From an uncultured Eubacteriales bacterium (GTDB lineage: Bacteria; Bacillota; Clostridia; Christensenellales; CAG-138), in the NCBI GenBank assembly GCA_900540495.1, contig UQGA01000003.1, positions 1 to 64,000 on the forward strand: DNA of 64,000 nucleotides, given 5' to 3'. The notes under the pieces were generated by a model, which was given only the letters and a program-made list of their open reading frames with translations, had not been told where the DNA came from and did not search any database. Position numbers and translations under genes: made by a program. Positions 41,661 through 49,933 of the stretch are shown here, one piece after another. Within the stretch, counting starts at the first letter, position 1. Each line of letters opens with the position of its first letter.

Positions 41661-42659
41661 ATGAAAAAAGCCGTTGCAATCCTGCTGTTCCTGCTGTTGC
41701 TCGTCCTGCCCTGCATGGGATGCGAGCAAGCAGACCAACTGCGGAAAGTAGAGCTGTACGAGGTCACCCGATCGGTCTTCTATGCTCCGCAATACGTCGC
41801 CATATCACTGGGGTTCTTCGAGGACGAGGGGCTGGAAGTGTCCATCACAACCTCTGGTGGATCCGATAAGGCAATGACCGCGCTGCTTGCCGGGCAGGCG
41901 GATATCTGTCTCGCCGGGCCGGAGACCGGCGTTTATGTCATGAACGAAGGCAAGGCGGATCATCCGATTATTGTCGGCCAGTTGACCAAGCGCGACGGAT
42001 CGTTCCTTGTGGGCCGCGAGGATGAGCCGGACTTTACGTGGGAATCGCTCAGGGGCAAGTCGATCATCGGCGGACGTGCAGGCGGCATGCCGCTCATGAC
42101 GCTCGAATATGTGCTCAAAGCTCACGGCCTTGAACCCGGTGTGGATGTGGAAGTGATCGACTCGATTCAGTTCAATCTGATGGGCGGCGCGTTCGAAGGA
42201 GGCATGGGCGATTATGTGACGCTGTTTGAGCCGACTGCGACTGAGTTTGAGCGCGCCGGGAAGGGCCATATCGTCGCCAATGTCGGCCTTGCTTCTGGCG
42301 AAGTGCCGTATACCGTCTATCTCGTCAGCCAGACGATGCTCTCGGAGGACGAGGCGTTTGTGGAGAGCTTTCTGCGTGCCATCTACCGCGCCCAATGCTG
42401 GATTGCAACAGCGACCGACCGCGAGGTGGCCGAAGCCATGGAGCCCTTTTTCCCGGATGCCTCCATCGACAGCCTCATGATCGTCGCAAACAGCTACCGC
42501 GCCACCGATTCCTGGAAGTCGGACCCGATCATGCAGGAGGAGGATTTTGCGCGTCTGCTGGATATCATGGAGGAAGCTGGCGAGTTGAACGCCAGACCGG
42601 ACTTTGCGTCGCTGGTCGATAACAGTATTGCGGAACGAATTGTAGCCGAAGAAAAGTGA
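41661..42659 (+). CDS. ABC transporter substrate-binding lipoprotein, NMT1/SsuA-like
   Basis: 332 residues. N-terminal signal with a weak lipobox ending at CMGC, then a periplasmic-binding fold of the nitrate/sulfonate/taurine and THI5/NMT1 type: FYAPQYVAISLGFFEDEGLEV, TALLAGQADICLAGPE, LRGKSIIGGRAGGMP. It should bind a small organic ligand (sulfonate, pyrimidine or similar) outside the cell. ATG 41661 lies 6 nt after AAGGAGG; the ATG at 41655 is too close to that site. No permease or ATPase gene is adjacent, so it must share a transporter encoded elsewhere. Plus strand, alone. Confidence 0.88.
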   Translation: MKKAVAILLFLLLLVLPCMGCEQADQLRKVELYEVTRSVFYAPQYVAISLGFFEDEGLEVSITTSGGSDKAMTALLAGQADICLAGPETGVYVMNEGKADHPIIVGQLTKRDGSFLVGREDEPDFTWESLRGKSIIGGRAGGMPLMTLEYVLKAHGLEPGVDVEVIDSIQFNLMGGAFEGGMGDYVTLFEPTATEFERAGKGHIVANVGLASGEVPYTVYLVSQTMLSEDEAFVESFLRAIYRAQCWIATATDREVAEAMEPFFPDASIDSLMIVANSYRATDSWKSDPIMQEEDFARLLDIMEEAGELNARPDFASLVDNSIAERIVAEEK

Positions 42660-42681
42660 ATCTCGGCGTCGCGGGCCGGGG

Positions 42682-43095
42682 TTATGCCTCGGCCCGCATA
42701 TTTTTGATGAGGGAAAGCATCAATCCTGTACCCGCCCCGCACACAAACCCAAGCAGCACATCGGAAAGAAAAACCAGGCTCAGGCTGAATTCCCGTTCCA
42801 GTATTGAAAATACAAGATAAGAAAACACAACGTACAGGCCGCCGGCCAGGCCGCCAAAGAGCCAGCTTCGCTCCGCAATCACTTTGGCGGAAAGGTAACC
42901 GGCCAATCCGGCCGAAAGCGCCTTGATGACGGAGTTGACCGTGCGAATGGTCCCCGTCTGCATCACGCCCCACTTGAGCAAAAACGCAAATATAAGTACG
43001 AGCAGCGCCGTGACGATACAGGCGAGAATCGCGCTGCGTGTGCAAAGCAGAAGCGGCGTCGGCGCGCTGTTGCGGCTTTTCCTGCGTTTCTTCAT
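42682..43095 (-). CDS. TIGR04086 family membrane protein
   Basis: 137 residues, basic N-terminus (KKRRKSRN) and four membrane helices; GLAGYLSAKVIAERSWLFGGLAGGL pattern (in part LSAKVIAERSWLFGG) and position next to yajC fit the TIGR04086 family. Function unknown. Start 43095 after AGGGGG. A terminator separates it from yajC, so it needs its own or readthrough transcription. Confidence 0.75.
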   Translation of the reverse strand: MKKRRKSRNSAPTPLLLCTRSAILACIVTALLVLIFAFLLKWGVMQTGTIRTVNSVIKALSAGLAGYLSAKVIAERSWLFGGLAGGLYVVFSYLVFSILEREFSLSLVFLSDVLLGFVCGAGTGLMLSLIKNMRAEA

Positions 43096-43137
43096 CCGTA
43101 TACACCCCCTCGTAGTATTCACTATATACGGGGTGGC

Positions 43138-43172
43138 AAAAAAATATGCCTGCAACAATTTGTCGCAGGCAT
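43138..43172 (-). terminator. Terminator after yajC
   Basis: 8-bp stem ATGCCTGC/GCAGGCAT (43146-43153 with 43165-43172), extendable inwards, followed on the minus strand by ATTTTTTTG. Confidence 0.9.
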
Positions 43173-43187
43173 GAATGGTTCCCCGAA

Positions 43188-43508
43188 TTATTTGGTTTCC
43201 GTCACTTCTTCGGTCAGGTTGTTTTCCACGCCGGTATCCTCCACCTGAGAGACGGCGCCGCGGGCAAACACAAGTTTGACCTTGTCGGGCCCCACGGAAA
43301 GGATGATTACATCGTCGCGCACGGAGCTGATGGTTCCGTAAATGCCGCCAATGGTGCGAACCCGATCTCCCGGCTTGAGCGCAGCCAGCATTGCTTTGAT
43401 CTTCTTGTCGCGCCGGCGCTGCGGAATGATCATGATGGCGAACATGGCGATGATCAGGATGATAAAGATGCCGTAAGTCGAGAAGAAATTTACCGTATCA
43501 GTACCCAT
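43188..43508 (-). CDS. yajC: Preprotein translocase subunit YajC
   Basis: 106 residues: one N-terminal membrane helix (about 10-27), then IIPQRRRDKKIKAML and an SH3-like cytoplasmic domain with LKPGDRVRTIGGIYGTI. YajC is an accessory of SecDF in protein secretion. The secD/secF genes that often follow are not in this window. Confidence 0.94.
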   Translation of the reverse strand: MGTDTVNFFSTYGIFIILIIAMFAIMIIPQRRRDKKIKAMLAALKPGDRVRTIGGIYGTISSVRDDVIILSVGPDKVKLVFARGAVSQVEDTGVENNLTEEVTETK

Positions 43509-43628
43509 GAAGCGAAGTCCTTAACCTTTCAAATGTATTGGTATCAGTATATAGGAAACCACAACCGCCGTCAAGTGCAGAATATTGCCTGCCGTACAGC
43601 CGTGGCCGCCGATTTCCCCAAAACAAGC

Positions 43629-43656
43629 AAAACATGCGGGGCGCAGCCCCGCATGT
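43629..43656 (-). terminator. Terminator after the 56-residue gene
   Basis: Perfect 11-bp stem (43632-43642 with 43646-43656, GCA loop on the plus strand) followed by a short T run on the minus strand. Confidence 0.8.
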
Positions 43657-43665
43657 CTCTCGCGC

Positions 43666-43836
43666 TTACTTGCCGATCAGATCGCCCATGTTACAGACCG
43701 TACGCCGCGTGCTGCGAACCAGCCGGCGGCCGTCCCGCATCATCCTGCGGGGTACGTCCGGATACAGGGAGCCGATTGCAGTAAGCGTGATCGCAGCGCC
43801 GGCAATCGCGCCGAGACCCATCGCAAAAGACCGCAT
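43666..43836 (-). CDS. Small membrane protein, 56 residues, uncharacterised
   Basis: Too short for many gene callers, but well supported: GAGGTGAGAAT ribosome binding site before ATG 43836, a stop, then a strong terminator 10 bp later. N-terminal hydrophobic helix (AMGLGAIAGAAITLTAIGSL) followed by YPDVPRRMMRDGRRLVRSTRR, a basic segment of the YtxH-like or DUF-type small anchors. It follows iscU by about 70 bp. Function unknown. Confidence 0.72.
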   Translation of the reverse strand: MRSFAMGLGAIAGAAITLTAIGSLYPDVPRRMMRDGRRLVRSTRRTVCNMGDLIGK

Positions 43837-43905
43837 ATTCTCACCTCGCCTTTCATGCTGCGCTACGCAAATAGTTTCGCACGTCCGGCGATGAAGTATT
43901 CGCGC

Positions 43906-44286
43906 TTATTCTGCCTTTTTCTTCTTGCGGTAATCGTCTATGGCCGCCTTGACGGCTTCCTCGGCGAGCACGGAGCAATGGATCTTCTGTGGCGGCAGAC
44001 CCTCAAGCGCCTCGACAACAGCGGCATTGGAAAGCTGCAGCGCCTCCTCCACGGTCTTGCCCTTTATCATCTCTGTCGCCATCGATGACGTGGCCACTGC
44101 AGCGCCGCAGCCGAACGTCTTGAATTTCACGTCCTCAATGACGCCGGTCTCGTCGTTGATCTTCAAAAACATCTGCATGATGTCACCGCACTTGGCGTTG
44201 CCTACCGTGCCGATGCCGCTCGCATCCGGGATCTCGCCCACGTTGCGCGGATTTTCAAAGTGGTCCATGACCTTTTGGGTATACAT
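43906..44286 (-). CDS. iscU: Fe-S cluster assembly scaffold IscU/NifU
   Basis: 126 residues, NifU N-terminal domain only. Cluster ligands C33 with D35 (AKCGD), C60 (FGCGAA) and C104 (IHCSVLA) are all present. N-terminal VMDHFENPRNVG is typical of the clostridial form. Two bases after iscS; forms the Rrf2-iscS-iscU operon that supplies clusters. Confidence 0.96.
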   Translation of the reverse strand: MYTQKVMDHFENPRNVGEIPDASGIGTVGNAKCGDIMQMFLKINDETGVIEDVKFKTFGCGAAVATSSMATEMIKGKTVEEALQLSNAAVVEALEGLPPQKIHCSVLAEEAVKAAIDDYRKKKKAE

Positions 44287-44288
44287 TG

Positions 44289-45461
44289 TTAATTTCCTCC
44301 ATGATATAGCGGCGACATGTCGCGCAGTCGTTTTGCCACTTTGGGCAGCAGGTCCAGCACATAATCGATCTCCTGCTCGGTTGTGAACTCGGAAAGCGTC
44401 AGCCGGAGCGAACCGTGCGCCACCTCGTGCGAAAGTCCCATTGCGAGCAGTACGTGCGACGGATCAAGCGAACCGGATGTGCACGCCGACCCGCTGGAAG
44501 CGGCGACGCCGTTAATGTCGAGCATGAGCAGGATGGACTCGCCCTCGATATACCGAATACTGAAGTTGACGTTGCCCGGCAGCCTGTCGGTCGGGTGACC
44601 GTTGAGCTTGACATCCGGAATGGCAGCCGGTATACCTGCAATCAGCCTGTCACGCAGCGCGCACATATGGGCTGCATTCTCCTGCATGTGTTCACAGGCG
44701 CGCTGAATGGCGGCGCCGAGCCCCACGATACCGGGCACGTTTTCCGTACCGGCGCGCTTTTTGCGCTCCTGCCCGCCACCCAGAATGAGCGCCGGGACGC
44801 GCACGCCCTTTTTGACATACAGCGCACCAACCCCCTTCGGGCCGTGAAATTTGTGCGCGGAAAGCGAAAGCAGATCGATGCACTGTGCCTGTACGTCTAC
44901 CGGAACATGCCCCACGGCTTGCACAGCGTCGGTGTGGAACAGGACGCCGCGCGCCCGGCACAGCGCGCCGATCTCGGCGACTGGCATGATTGTCCCGACC
45001 TCATTGTTGGCAAACATGATGGAGACAAGGATCGTATCCTCCCGAATTGCGCCGGCAACATCATCCGCGTTCACTCTGCCATACTCGTCCACGGGAAGAT
45101 ATGTCACCTCGACAAGGCCCTCGCGTTCCATGGCTTCGAGCGTGTGCAGGACCGCATGATGCTCCACCGCGCTCGTGATGATATGGCGCCCCTTTGAGGC
45201 ATAGGCGGCGGCCACGCCGCGCAGGACCATGTTGTCGCTCTCGCTGCCGCCGCCAGTAAAGATGATCTCGTCCGGCGATACGGCGTTGAGAGCCTTCGCC
45301 ACCTGGCTGCGGGCGCGGGAAATACCGGCGGCCGCTTCCTGCGCAAAGGTATGCGGGCTGGAAGGATTGCCATAATACTCGGTAAAATAGGGCAGCATCG
45401 CCTGCAGCACGTCCGGGTGGACGCGCGTGGTGGCCGCATTGTCAAGATAAACCCTTTGCAT
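44289..45461 (-). CDS. iscS: Cysteine desulfurase IscS/NifS
   Basis: 390 residues, class V aminotransferase fold. N-terminal YLDNAATTRVHP; PLP-binding Lys204 in SLSAHKFHGPKG; catalytic Cys in the loop SGSACTSGS (about residue 328). It delivers persulfide sulfur to IscU. The start at 45461 lies inside the end of the Rrf2 gene (20-bp overlap), with GAGG upstream. Confidence 0.96.
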   Translation of the reverse strand: MQRVYLDNAATTRVHPDVLQAMLPYFTEYYGNPSSPHTFAQEAAAGISRARSQVAKALNAVSPDEIIFTGGGSESDNMVLRGVAAAYASKGRHIITSAVEHHAVLHTLEAMEREGLVEVTYLPVDEYGRVNADDVAGAIREDTILVSIMFANNEVGTIMPVAEIGALCRARGVLFHTDAVQAVGHVPVDVQAQCIDLLSLSAHKFHGPKGVGALYVKKGVRVPALILGGGQERKKRAGTENVPGIVGLGAAIQRACEHMQENAAHMCALRDRLIAGIPAAIPDVKLNGHPTDRLPGNVNFSIRYIEGESILLMLDINGVAASSGSACTSGSLDPSHVLLAMGLSHEVAHGSLRLTLSEFTTEQEIDYVLDLLPKVAKRLRDMSPLYHGGN

Positions 45462-45891
45462 GTTCCATTCGCCTCTTTTGTTCGATATAGTCGGTGGCCA
45501 GATCCGCGATGGTCGTATCGCGCAGCACATCGTTGATGCGCGCCTGCAGCTTCAAAAACAACGGGCGCGCCGAGCAGGTGCAGGCCCTGTCGCAGCAGGC
45601 ATCGCCCGTCCCGACGCAGTCCACCACGGCTGTGCTACCCTCAAGTGCGGCGAGAACCCGCCCCACATCCAGTTCCGCCGGGGCACAGCAAAGCCGGTAA
45701 CCCCCCGCCGCGCCGCGCACGGTCTCCACGATACCTGCACGGCGAAGGACACGCAAAAGCTGCTCAAGATAAGCCTCGGAAACGCCCTGCATGCCTGCCA
45801 ACACGGACAGCGTAACCGGCGCATCGCCATAATATACGGCCAGATCGACCACTGCTTTCAGACCATAACGGCCCCTGGTTGACAGTTTCAC
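45442..45891 (-). CDS. iscR: Rrf2 family regulator (IscR-like)
   Basis: 149 residues. N-terminal winged helix (KLSTRGRYGLKAVVDLAVYYG, quoted in part: STRGRYGLKAVVDLA), C-terminal cysteines C92, C99/C100, C104 and C106 that fit [2Fe-2S] ligands of IscR. It should sense cluster status and repress its own operon. The start is GTG 45891; the in-frame TTG at 45924 coincides with the transcription start and is unlikely. Confidence 0.9.
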   Translation of the reverse strand: MKLSTRGRYGLKAVVDLAVYYGDAPVTLSVLAGMQGVSEAYLEQLLRVLRRAGIVETVRGAAGGYRLCCAPAELDVGRVLAALEGSTAVVDCVGTGDACCDRACTCSARPLFLKLQARINDVLRDTTIADLATDYIEQKRRMEHAKGLS

Positions 45892-45900
45892 AGCTATACC

Positions 45901-45915
45901 CGACCAACTTGGTCG
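45901..45915. promoter_or_regulatory. Probable Rrf2 operator
   Basis: Perfect palindrome CGACCAA-C-TTGGTCG between the expected transcription start and the GTG codon of the Rrf2 gene, about +8 to +22. Position suggests autoregulation by roadblock. Confidence 0.65.
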
Positions 45916-45929
45916 CCTTTCCAAGCGGT

Positions 45930-45958
45930 ATCATACCACGCACGTCCGCAAGTGTCAA
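45930..45958 (-). promoter_or_regulatory. Promoter of the Rrf2-iscS-iscU operon
   Basis: Minus strand: -35 TTGACA (45953-45958), 17-bp spacer, -10 TATGAT (45930-45935). Confidence 0.88.
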
Positions 45959-45969
45959 CAGAATTTGGC

Positions 45970-46002
45970 AAAAAGAAAAGGCGGGAGCGCGAAGGCCCCC
46001 GC
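45970..46002 (-). terminator. Terminator after trxA
   Basis: 8-bp GC stem (45981-45988 with 45995-46002, one G-U) followed on the minus strand by CTTTTCTTTTTG; it ends the hisS-to-trxA operon just before the Rrf2 promoter. Confidence 0.85.
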
Positions 46003-46022
46003 TTCTTTCCGGCCACAGATTT

Positions 46023-46340
46023 TCAGTTCAGATACTTATCCAGAAGCTGTTTGAGCGCCGCCTTCGGCCGGGCGCCGACCGTCCGTTCCACCATGGACCC
46101 GTTATGAAAGACCATAATGGTGGGAATGGTTGACACCTGGAAACGACTGGCGATATCGGGGTTGTCATCCACATTGACCTTCCCCACGACGGCCTTGCCC
46201 TCGTATTCCGTCGCAATCTGGTCGATAAAAGGTCCCACCATTCGACACGGCCCGCACCAGGGCGCCCAAAAGTCCACCAGCACTACCGGATTGCTCCGGA
46301 CGACCTCATCAAAGTTCGCAGCTGACAGTTCCTTCGCCAT
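46023..46340 (-). CDS. trxA: Thioredoxin
   Basis: 105 residues with the WCGPC active site (Cys29, Cys32) and the cis-Pro loop STIPTIMVF. Cytosolic disulfide reductant. ATG 46340 has GGAGGAGG 6 nt upstream; an ATG two codons earlier overlaps that spacing. It overlaps the end of the RseC-like gene by about 30 bp. Confidence 0.96.
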   Translation of the reverse strand: MAKELSAANFDEVVRSNPVVLVDFWAPWCGPCRMVGPFIDQIATEYEGKAVVGKVNVDDNPDIASRFQVSTIPTIMVFHNGSMVERTVGARPKAALKQLLDKYLN

Positions 46341-46758
46341 TTTCATCCTCCTCCTCTTTCGTCACTAGGGATATCATGCGCGGTTGAAAGGATTGCATGC
46401 GTGCAAACCGTTTGTCCAACACGCGCAGCAGCAGATAGGCAATGGCGCAGCAGCCAAGGCCGCACACGATTGCCGCAATCTCAGAAATCAGGCTGCCGAT
46501 CAGCACGCCCAGCAGGAGCCCCGCAAGCGGGATGCAATAGGCGATGAAACTGGCGCCGGCAACCGTCCCGGCGGAGAGCTCGACGTGTACGCGGTCGCCG
46601 ACCGACGCGTTGAGCGAGTTTTTGACCCGCGTCTCCATCTCCCGTTCCCCGGCCGCAAGGCAGGCCCCGCAATGCGCGCACATGCTGCTGCGCTGAAAGC
46701 GGACGACGGCCATCTCCCCATCCAGGGCGACAACCGTGCCGGAATGGGCGGCGTTCAC
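46309..46758 (-). CDS. RseC/MucC (SoxR-reducing) family membrane protein
   Basis: 149 residues. N-terminal domain with the Cys cluster MCAHCGACLAAG, then two membrane helices (about 75-115). This matches the RseC/MucC family, found near Rnf complexes or as single genes in Clostridia; redox function is likely but the partner here is unclear. GTG 46758 overlaps the aspS stop (GTGA) with GGAGGAGG upstream. Being directly before trxA is suggestive of thiol redox. Confidence 0.82.
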   Translation of the reverse strand: MNAAHSGTVVALDGEMAVVRFQRSSMCAHCGACLAAGEREMETRVKNSLNASVGDRVHVELSAGTVAGASFIAYCIPLAGLLLGVLIGSLISEIAAIVCGLGCCAIAYLLLRVLDKRFARMQSFQPRMISLVTKEEEDENGEGTVSCEL

Positions 46759-48551
46759 CGGTCCTCCTCCGTCACGCAACGGATGTGCAGCTCCGCAAGC
46801 TGTTTATCGTCCACCACGTCTGGCGCGCCGGTAAGCGGGCACGAAGCGTTCTGGACCTTGGGGAACGCGATCACGTCGCGGATATTCTGCGTCCCGCAGA
46901 TCAGCATGGCCAGGCGGTCAAGCCCGTACGCCAGCCCGCCATGCGGCGGCGGACCGTACCGGAAAGCATCGATCAGAAAACCAAAGCGCGCCTGCGCCTC
47001 CTCCGGCGTAAACCCGAGCGCCTCAAACATGCGCCGTTGCAGCTCCGCCGAATGGATACGGATGGAGCCGCCGCCAATTTCGACACCATTCAGCACGATG
47101 TCGTACGCCTTGGCGCGCACTGAACCGGGGTCGGTGGTGAGCTTATCAATATCCTCATCCTTCGGGCTGGTGAAGGGATGATGTTTCGCCATAAAACGGT
47201 TCTGTTCCTCGCTCCACTCGAACAGCGGGAAGTCCGTCACCCAGAGCAGCTTATACTCATTTTCGGGAATCAGCCCCAGTTTTTCGCCGAGTTTCAGGCG
47301 CAACGCGCCGAGCGAGGCAAATACGGTCTCATCCCTGTCGGCGACAAAGAAGGCGATATCGCCCGGTTCGAGCGCAATGCGCTCGCAGATGGCGTTGCGT
47401 TCCTGCTCGTTCAGGAACTTCAAAAACGGCGATTGCAGGCCGTCCGGCTTGTTATTCATCCACAGGAGCCCCTTGGCGCGATACGTCTTCACAAATTCGC
47501 CGAGCGCATCGATCTCCTTGCGGGAAAAGGCACCGCCAAAGCCCTTGGCGTTGATACAACGGACGCTGCCGCCCGCCTCCACCGCCTGCCGGAACACGGA
47601 AAACCCACTTTCGCGCACAAGGTCGCTCACATCGCACAGCTCCAGCCCGAAACGAATATCGGGCTTGTCGGAACCGTAGCGCGCCATCGCTTCCGCATAG
47701 GGCAGGCGCAGCAAAGGCAACTGCACGTCCACGCCGAGCGTCTCCTTGAACAGTCGCTGCAGAAAGCCCTCATTCATCTGCATGACGTCCTCTTCCTCAA
47801 CGAACGACATCTCCATGTCGATCTGCGTAAAGTCCGGCTGCCTGTGCGCGCGCAGATCCTCATCGCGGAAACAGCGGGCTATCTGCATGTACCGGTCGTA
47901 GCCGGAGAGCATGAGCAGTTGCTTGAATAGCTGCGGGCTTTGCGGCAGCGCATAGAACGTGCCCGGATGCAGACGGCTTGGCACGAGGTAATCACGCGCG
48001 CCCTCCGGGGTGCTCTTGGTCAGCACCGGCGTTTCGATCTCCAGAAAACCCTGCTCATCAAAGTAGGTACGGGCGCAATGCGCAATGCGGTGCCGCAACA
48101 TCAGGTTGCGCTGCATGCAGGGGCGGCGCAAATCGAGATAACGGTATTTGAGGCGGATGGCTTCGTTTGCCTTGCAGTCGTCCTCCACATCGATGGGCGG
48201 CGTTTCGCTCGCGCTTAAAATCTTAAACTCGGCTACACGGACCTCCAGCGCCCCCGTCTTCATGTTCGGGTTCACCATTGCGCCGGTGCGGGCCACGAGC
48301 TTCCCACGCACGGCGAGGACATACTCCTGCCGTATCGACGAAGCGCGCGCAAAATCCTCCTGCGAAAGCGCGCCGGAGTCAAACACGACCTGCATGAGAC
48401 CCGTACGGTCGCGCAACTGCACAAAGATCAGCGCGCCGAGGTCGCGCCGGACGTTCGCCCAGCCCATCAGCGTGACTTCGCGCCCCACATCGCTTTCCGT
48501 GAGTTCCGTGCAGTAACATGTGCGTTTCCAGCCGTTCAACAATTCTCCCAT
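46755..48551 (-). CDS. aspS: Aspartyl-tRNA synthetase
   Basis: 598 residues, bacterial-type class II synthetase with N-terminal OB fold (VTLMGWANVRRDLGALIFVQLRDRTG, in part LIFVQLRDRTGLMQV), motif 2 FRDEDLRAHRQPDFTQ, the bacterial GAD insertion and motif 3 GLDRLAML. It charges tRNA-Asp; whether it also charges tRNA-Asn cannot be told here. 15 bp after hisS in one operon. Confidence 0.97.
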   Translation of the reverse strand: MGELLNGWKRTCYCTELTESDVGREVTLMGWANVRRDLGALIFVQLRDRTGLMQVVFDSGALSQEDFARASSIRQEYVLAVRGKLVARTGAMVNPNMKTGALEVRVAEFKILSASETPPIDVEDDCKANEAIRLKYRYLDLRRPCMQRNLMLRHRIAHCARTYFDEQGFLEIETPVLTKSTPEGARDYLVPSRLHPGTFYALPQSPQLFKQLLMLSGYDRYMQIARCFRDEDLRAHRQPDFTQIDMEMSFVEEEDVMQMNEGFLQRLFKETLGVDVQLPLLRLPYAEAMARYGSDKPDIRFGLELCDVSDLVRESGFSVFRQAVEAGGSVRCINAKGFGGAFSRKEIDALGEFVKTYRAKGLLWMNNKPDGLQSPFLKFLNEQERNAICERIALEPGDIAFFVADRDETVFASLGALRLKLGEKLGLIPENEYKLLWVTDFPLFEWSEEQNRFMAKHHPFTSPKDEDIDKLTTDPGSVRAKAYDIVLNGVEIGGGSIRIHSAELQRRMFEALGFTPEEAQARFGFLIDAFRYGPPPHGGLAYGLDRLAMLICGTQNIRDVIAFPKVQNASCPLTGAPDVVDDKQLAELHIRCVTEEDR

Positions 48552-48566
48552 TGCAGAGATCCTCCC

Positions 48567-49823
48567 TTAGATCGATTCCCTAATCGGACCGGCTTCCAGG
48601 ACGACTTCCCGTTCCGTTCCATCACGTAGATTCTTCAGCCGCGCACGTTGCAACGCAAGCTCCTCATCGCCGACGGTCAGCACAAAGCGCGCGCCGACGC
48701 GGTCGGCGTACTTGAACTGCGCCTTCATGCTGCGGCCAACATGATCCGTGTCCACTCGAAGACCAAGGTCGCGTAACGCATGGCAAAGCGCAAATGCGCG
48801 CAGGCCGGCCTGAGCGCCGATGGACGCGATGAACAAATCGAGCCGCGCGGGTTTTTCAAAATCAGCCCCGCTTTCCTGCATGAGCAGGAGCAGCCGCTCC
48901 ATGCCAAGGCCGAACCCTACGCCTGCGCAGGCGGGGCCGCCAAGCTCAGCGACCAGGCCGTCGTACCGCCCGCCGCCGCAGATTGCTCCCTGTGAGCCGA
49001 TCCGGTCCGAGAAGACCTCAAACACGGTCTTGGTATAGTAATCCAGACCGCGCACGAGCGTCGGCGTCAATTCGTAGCGCACGCCCATGACGTCGAGCCG
49101 CTGCAACAGTTCGTCCATGTGCGAACGGCAATCCTGGCAAAGGAAATCCATGATGTTCGGCGCATTGGCAACGATATCCGCGCAGGACGGCGTCTTGCAA
49201 TCCAGTATGCGCAGCGGATTGGTCGCATAGCGCGACCGGCAGGTTTCGCACAGATCGTCATAGCGGGTCTGCAAATAAGCGCGCAGCGCCTCATGGTATT
49301 TGGGGCGGCACGCCGGGCAGCCAATGCTGTTGAGCCGTACGGAAAGGCCGTCCAGCCCGACGCGGCGAAGCAGCTCGAGCACGATGGCAATGCACTCAGC
49401 GTCTGCGCTCGGCTGCGGCGCGCCGAAGATCTCCACGCCAAACTGGTGATGCTCACGCAGGCGCCCTGCCTGCGGGCGCTCATAGCGAAAAACGGGACTG
49501 TTGAGATAGAAGAGTTTCGTGGGCTGCACGTCGCCAAACAGATTGTGTTCCACGAACAGGCGCACCACGCCGGCCGTCCCCTCCGGCTTGAGCGTGATCG
49601 AACGGCCGCCCTTGTCCTCGAAGGTGTACATCTCCTTCTGCACGATGTCCGTCGTACCGCCAACGCCGCGCAAAAAAAGCTCCGTATGCTCAATAACAGG
49701 AGTGCGAACCTCCTGTAAGCCATATTTTTGAACGATCTCCCGAATCAGTGCTTCCAGGCGCTGCCAGCGATAGCTCTCCTCCGGCAGCACGTCGCGCGTA
49801 CCCTTTGGCGCTTTATAAGCCAT
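48567..49823 (-). CDS. hisS: Histidyl-tRNA synthetase
   Basis: 418 residues, class II. YKAPKGTRDVLPEES at the N-terminus, motif 2 FRYERPQAGRLREHHQ, the two His-A signatures LVRGLDYYTKTVFE and GGGRYDGL, and a C-terminal anticodon domain. ATG 49823 follows GGAGGG by 6 nt; ATG 49829 is an alternative and the frame continues to 49895. Confidence 0.96.
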   Translation of the reverse strand: MAYKAPKGTRDVLPEESYRWQRLEALIREIVQKYGLQEVRTPVIEHTELFLRGVGGTTDIVQKEMYTFEDKGGRSITLKPEGTAGVVRLFVEHNLFGDVQPTKLFYLNSPVFRYERPQAGRLREHHQFGVEIFGAPQPSADAECIAIVLELLRRVGLDGLSVRLNSIGCPACRPKYHEALRAYLQTRYDDLCETCRSRYATNPLRILDCKTPSCADIVANAPNIMDFLCQDCRSHMDELLQRLDVMGVRYELTPTLVRGLDYYTKTVFEVFSDRIGSQGAICGGGRYDGLVAELGGPACAGVGFGLGMERLLLLMQESGADFEKPARLDLFIASIGAQAGLRAFALCHALRDLGLRVDTDHVGRSMKAQFKYADRVGARFVLTVGDEELALQRARLKNLRDGTEREVVLEAGPIRESI

Positions 49824-49904
49824 GTTCATCCCTCCCGCGCCACCGGCGCAAACACGGGGCCGGCCGCCCGTCTGGCGGGGAACGGTCCGTATCAATTCCC
49901 GTTC

Positions 49905-49933
49905 ATTATACTGGCCCGATTTCGGCCTGTCAA
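49905..49933 (-). promoter_or_regulatory. hisS-aspS promoter
   Basis: Minus strand: perfect -35 TTGACA (49928-49933), 17-bp spacer, perfect -10 TATAAT (49905-49910). The -35 overlaps the hemZ stop. The leader of about 75 nt is too short for a T-box. Confidence 0.88.

Noticed and set aside
49824..49904. T-box leader for hisS-aspS
   Set aside because: The leader is only about 75 nt, and no specifier loop, T-box core or terminator is present.
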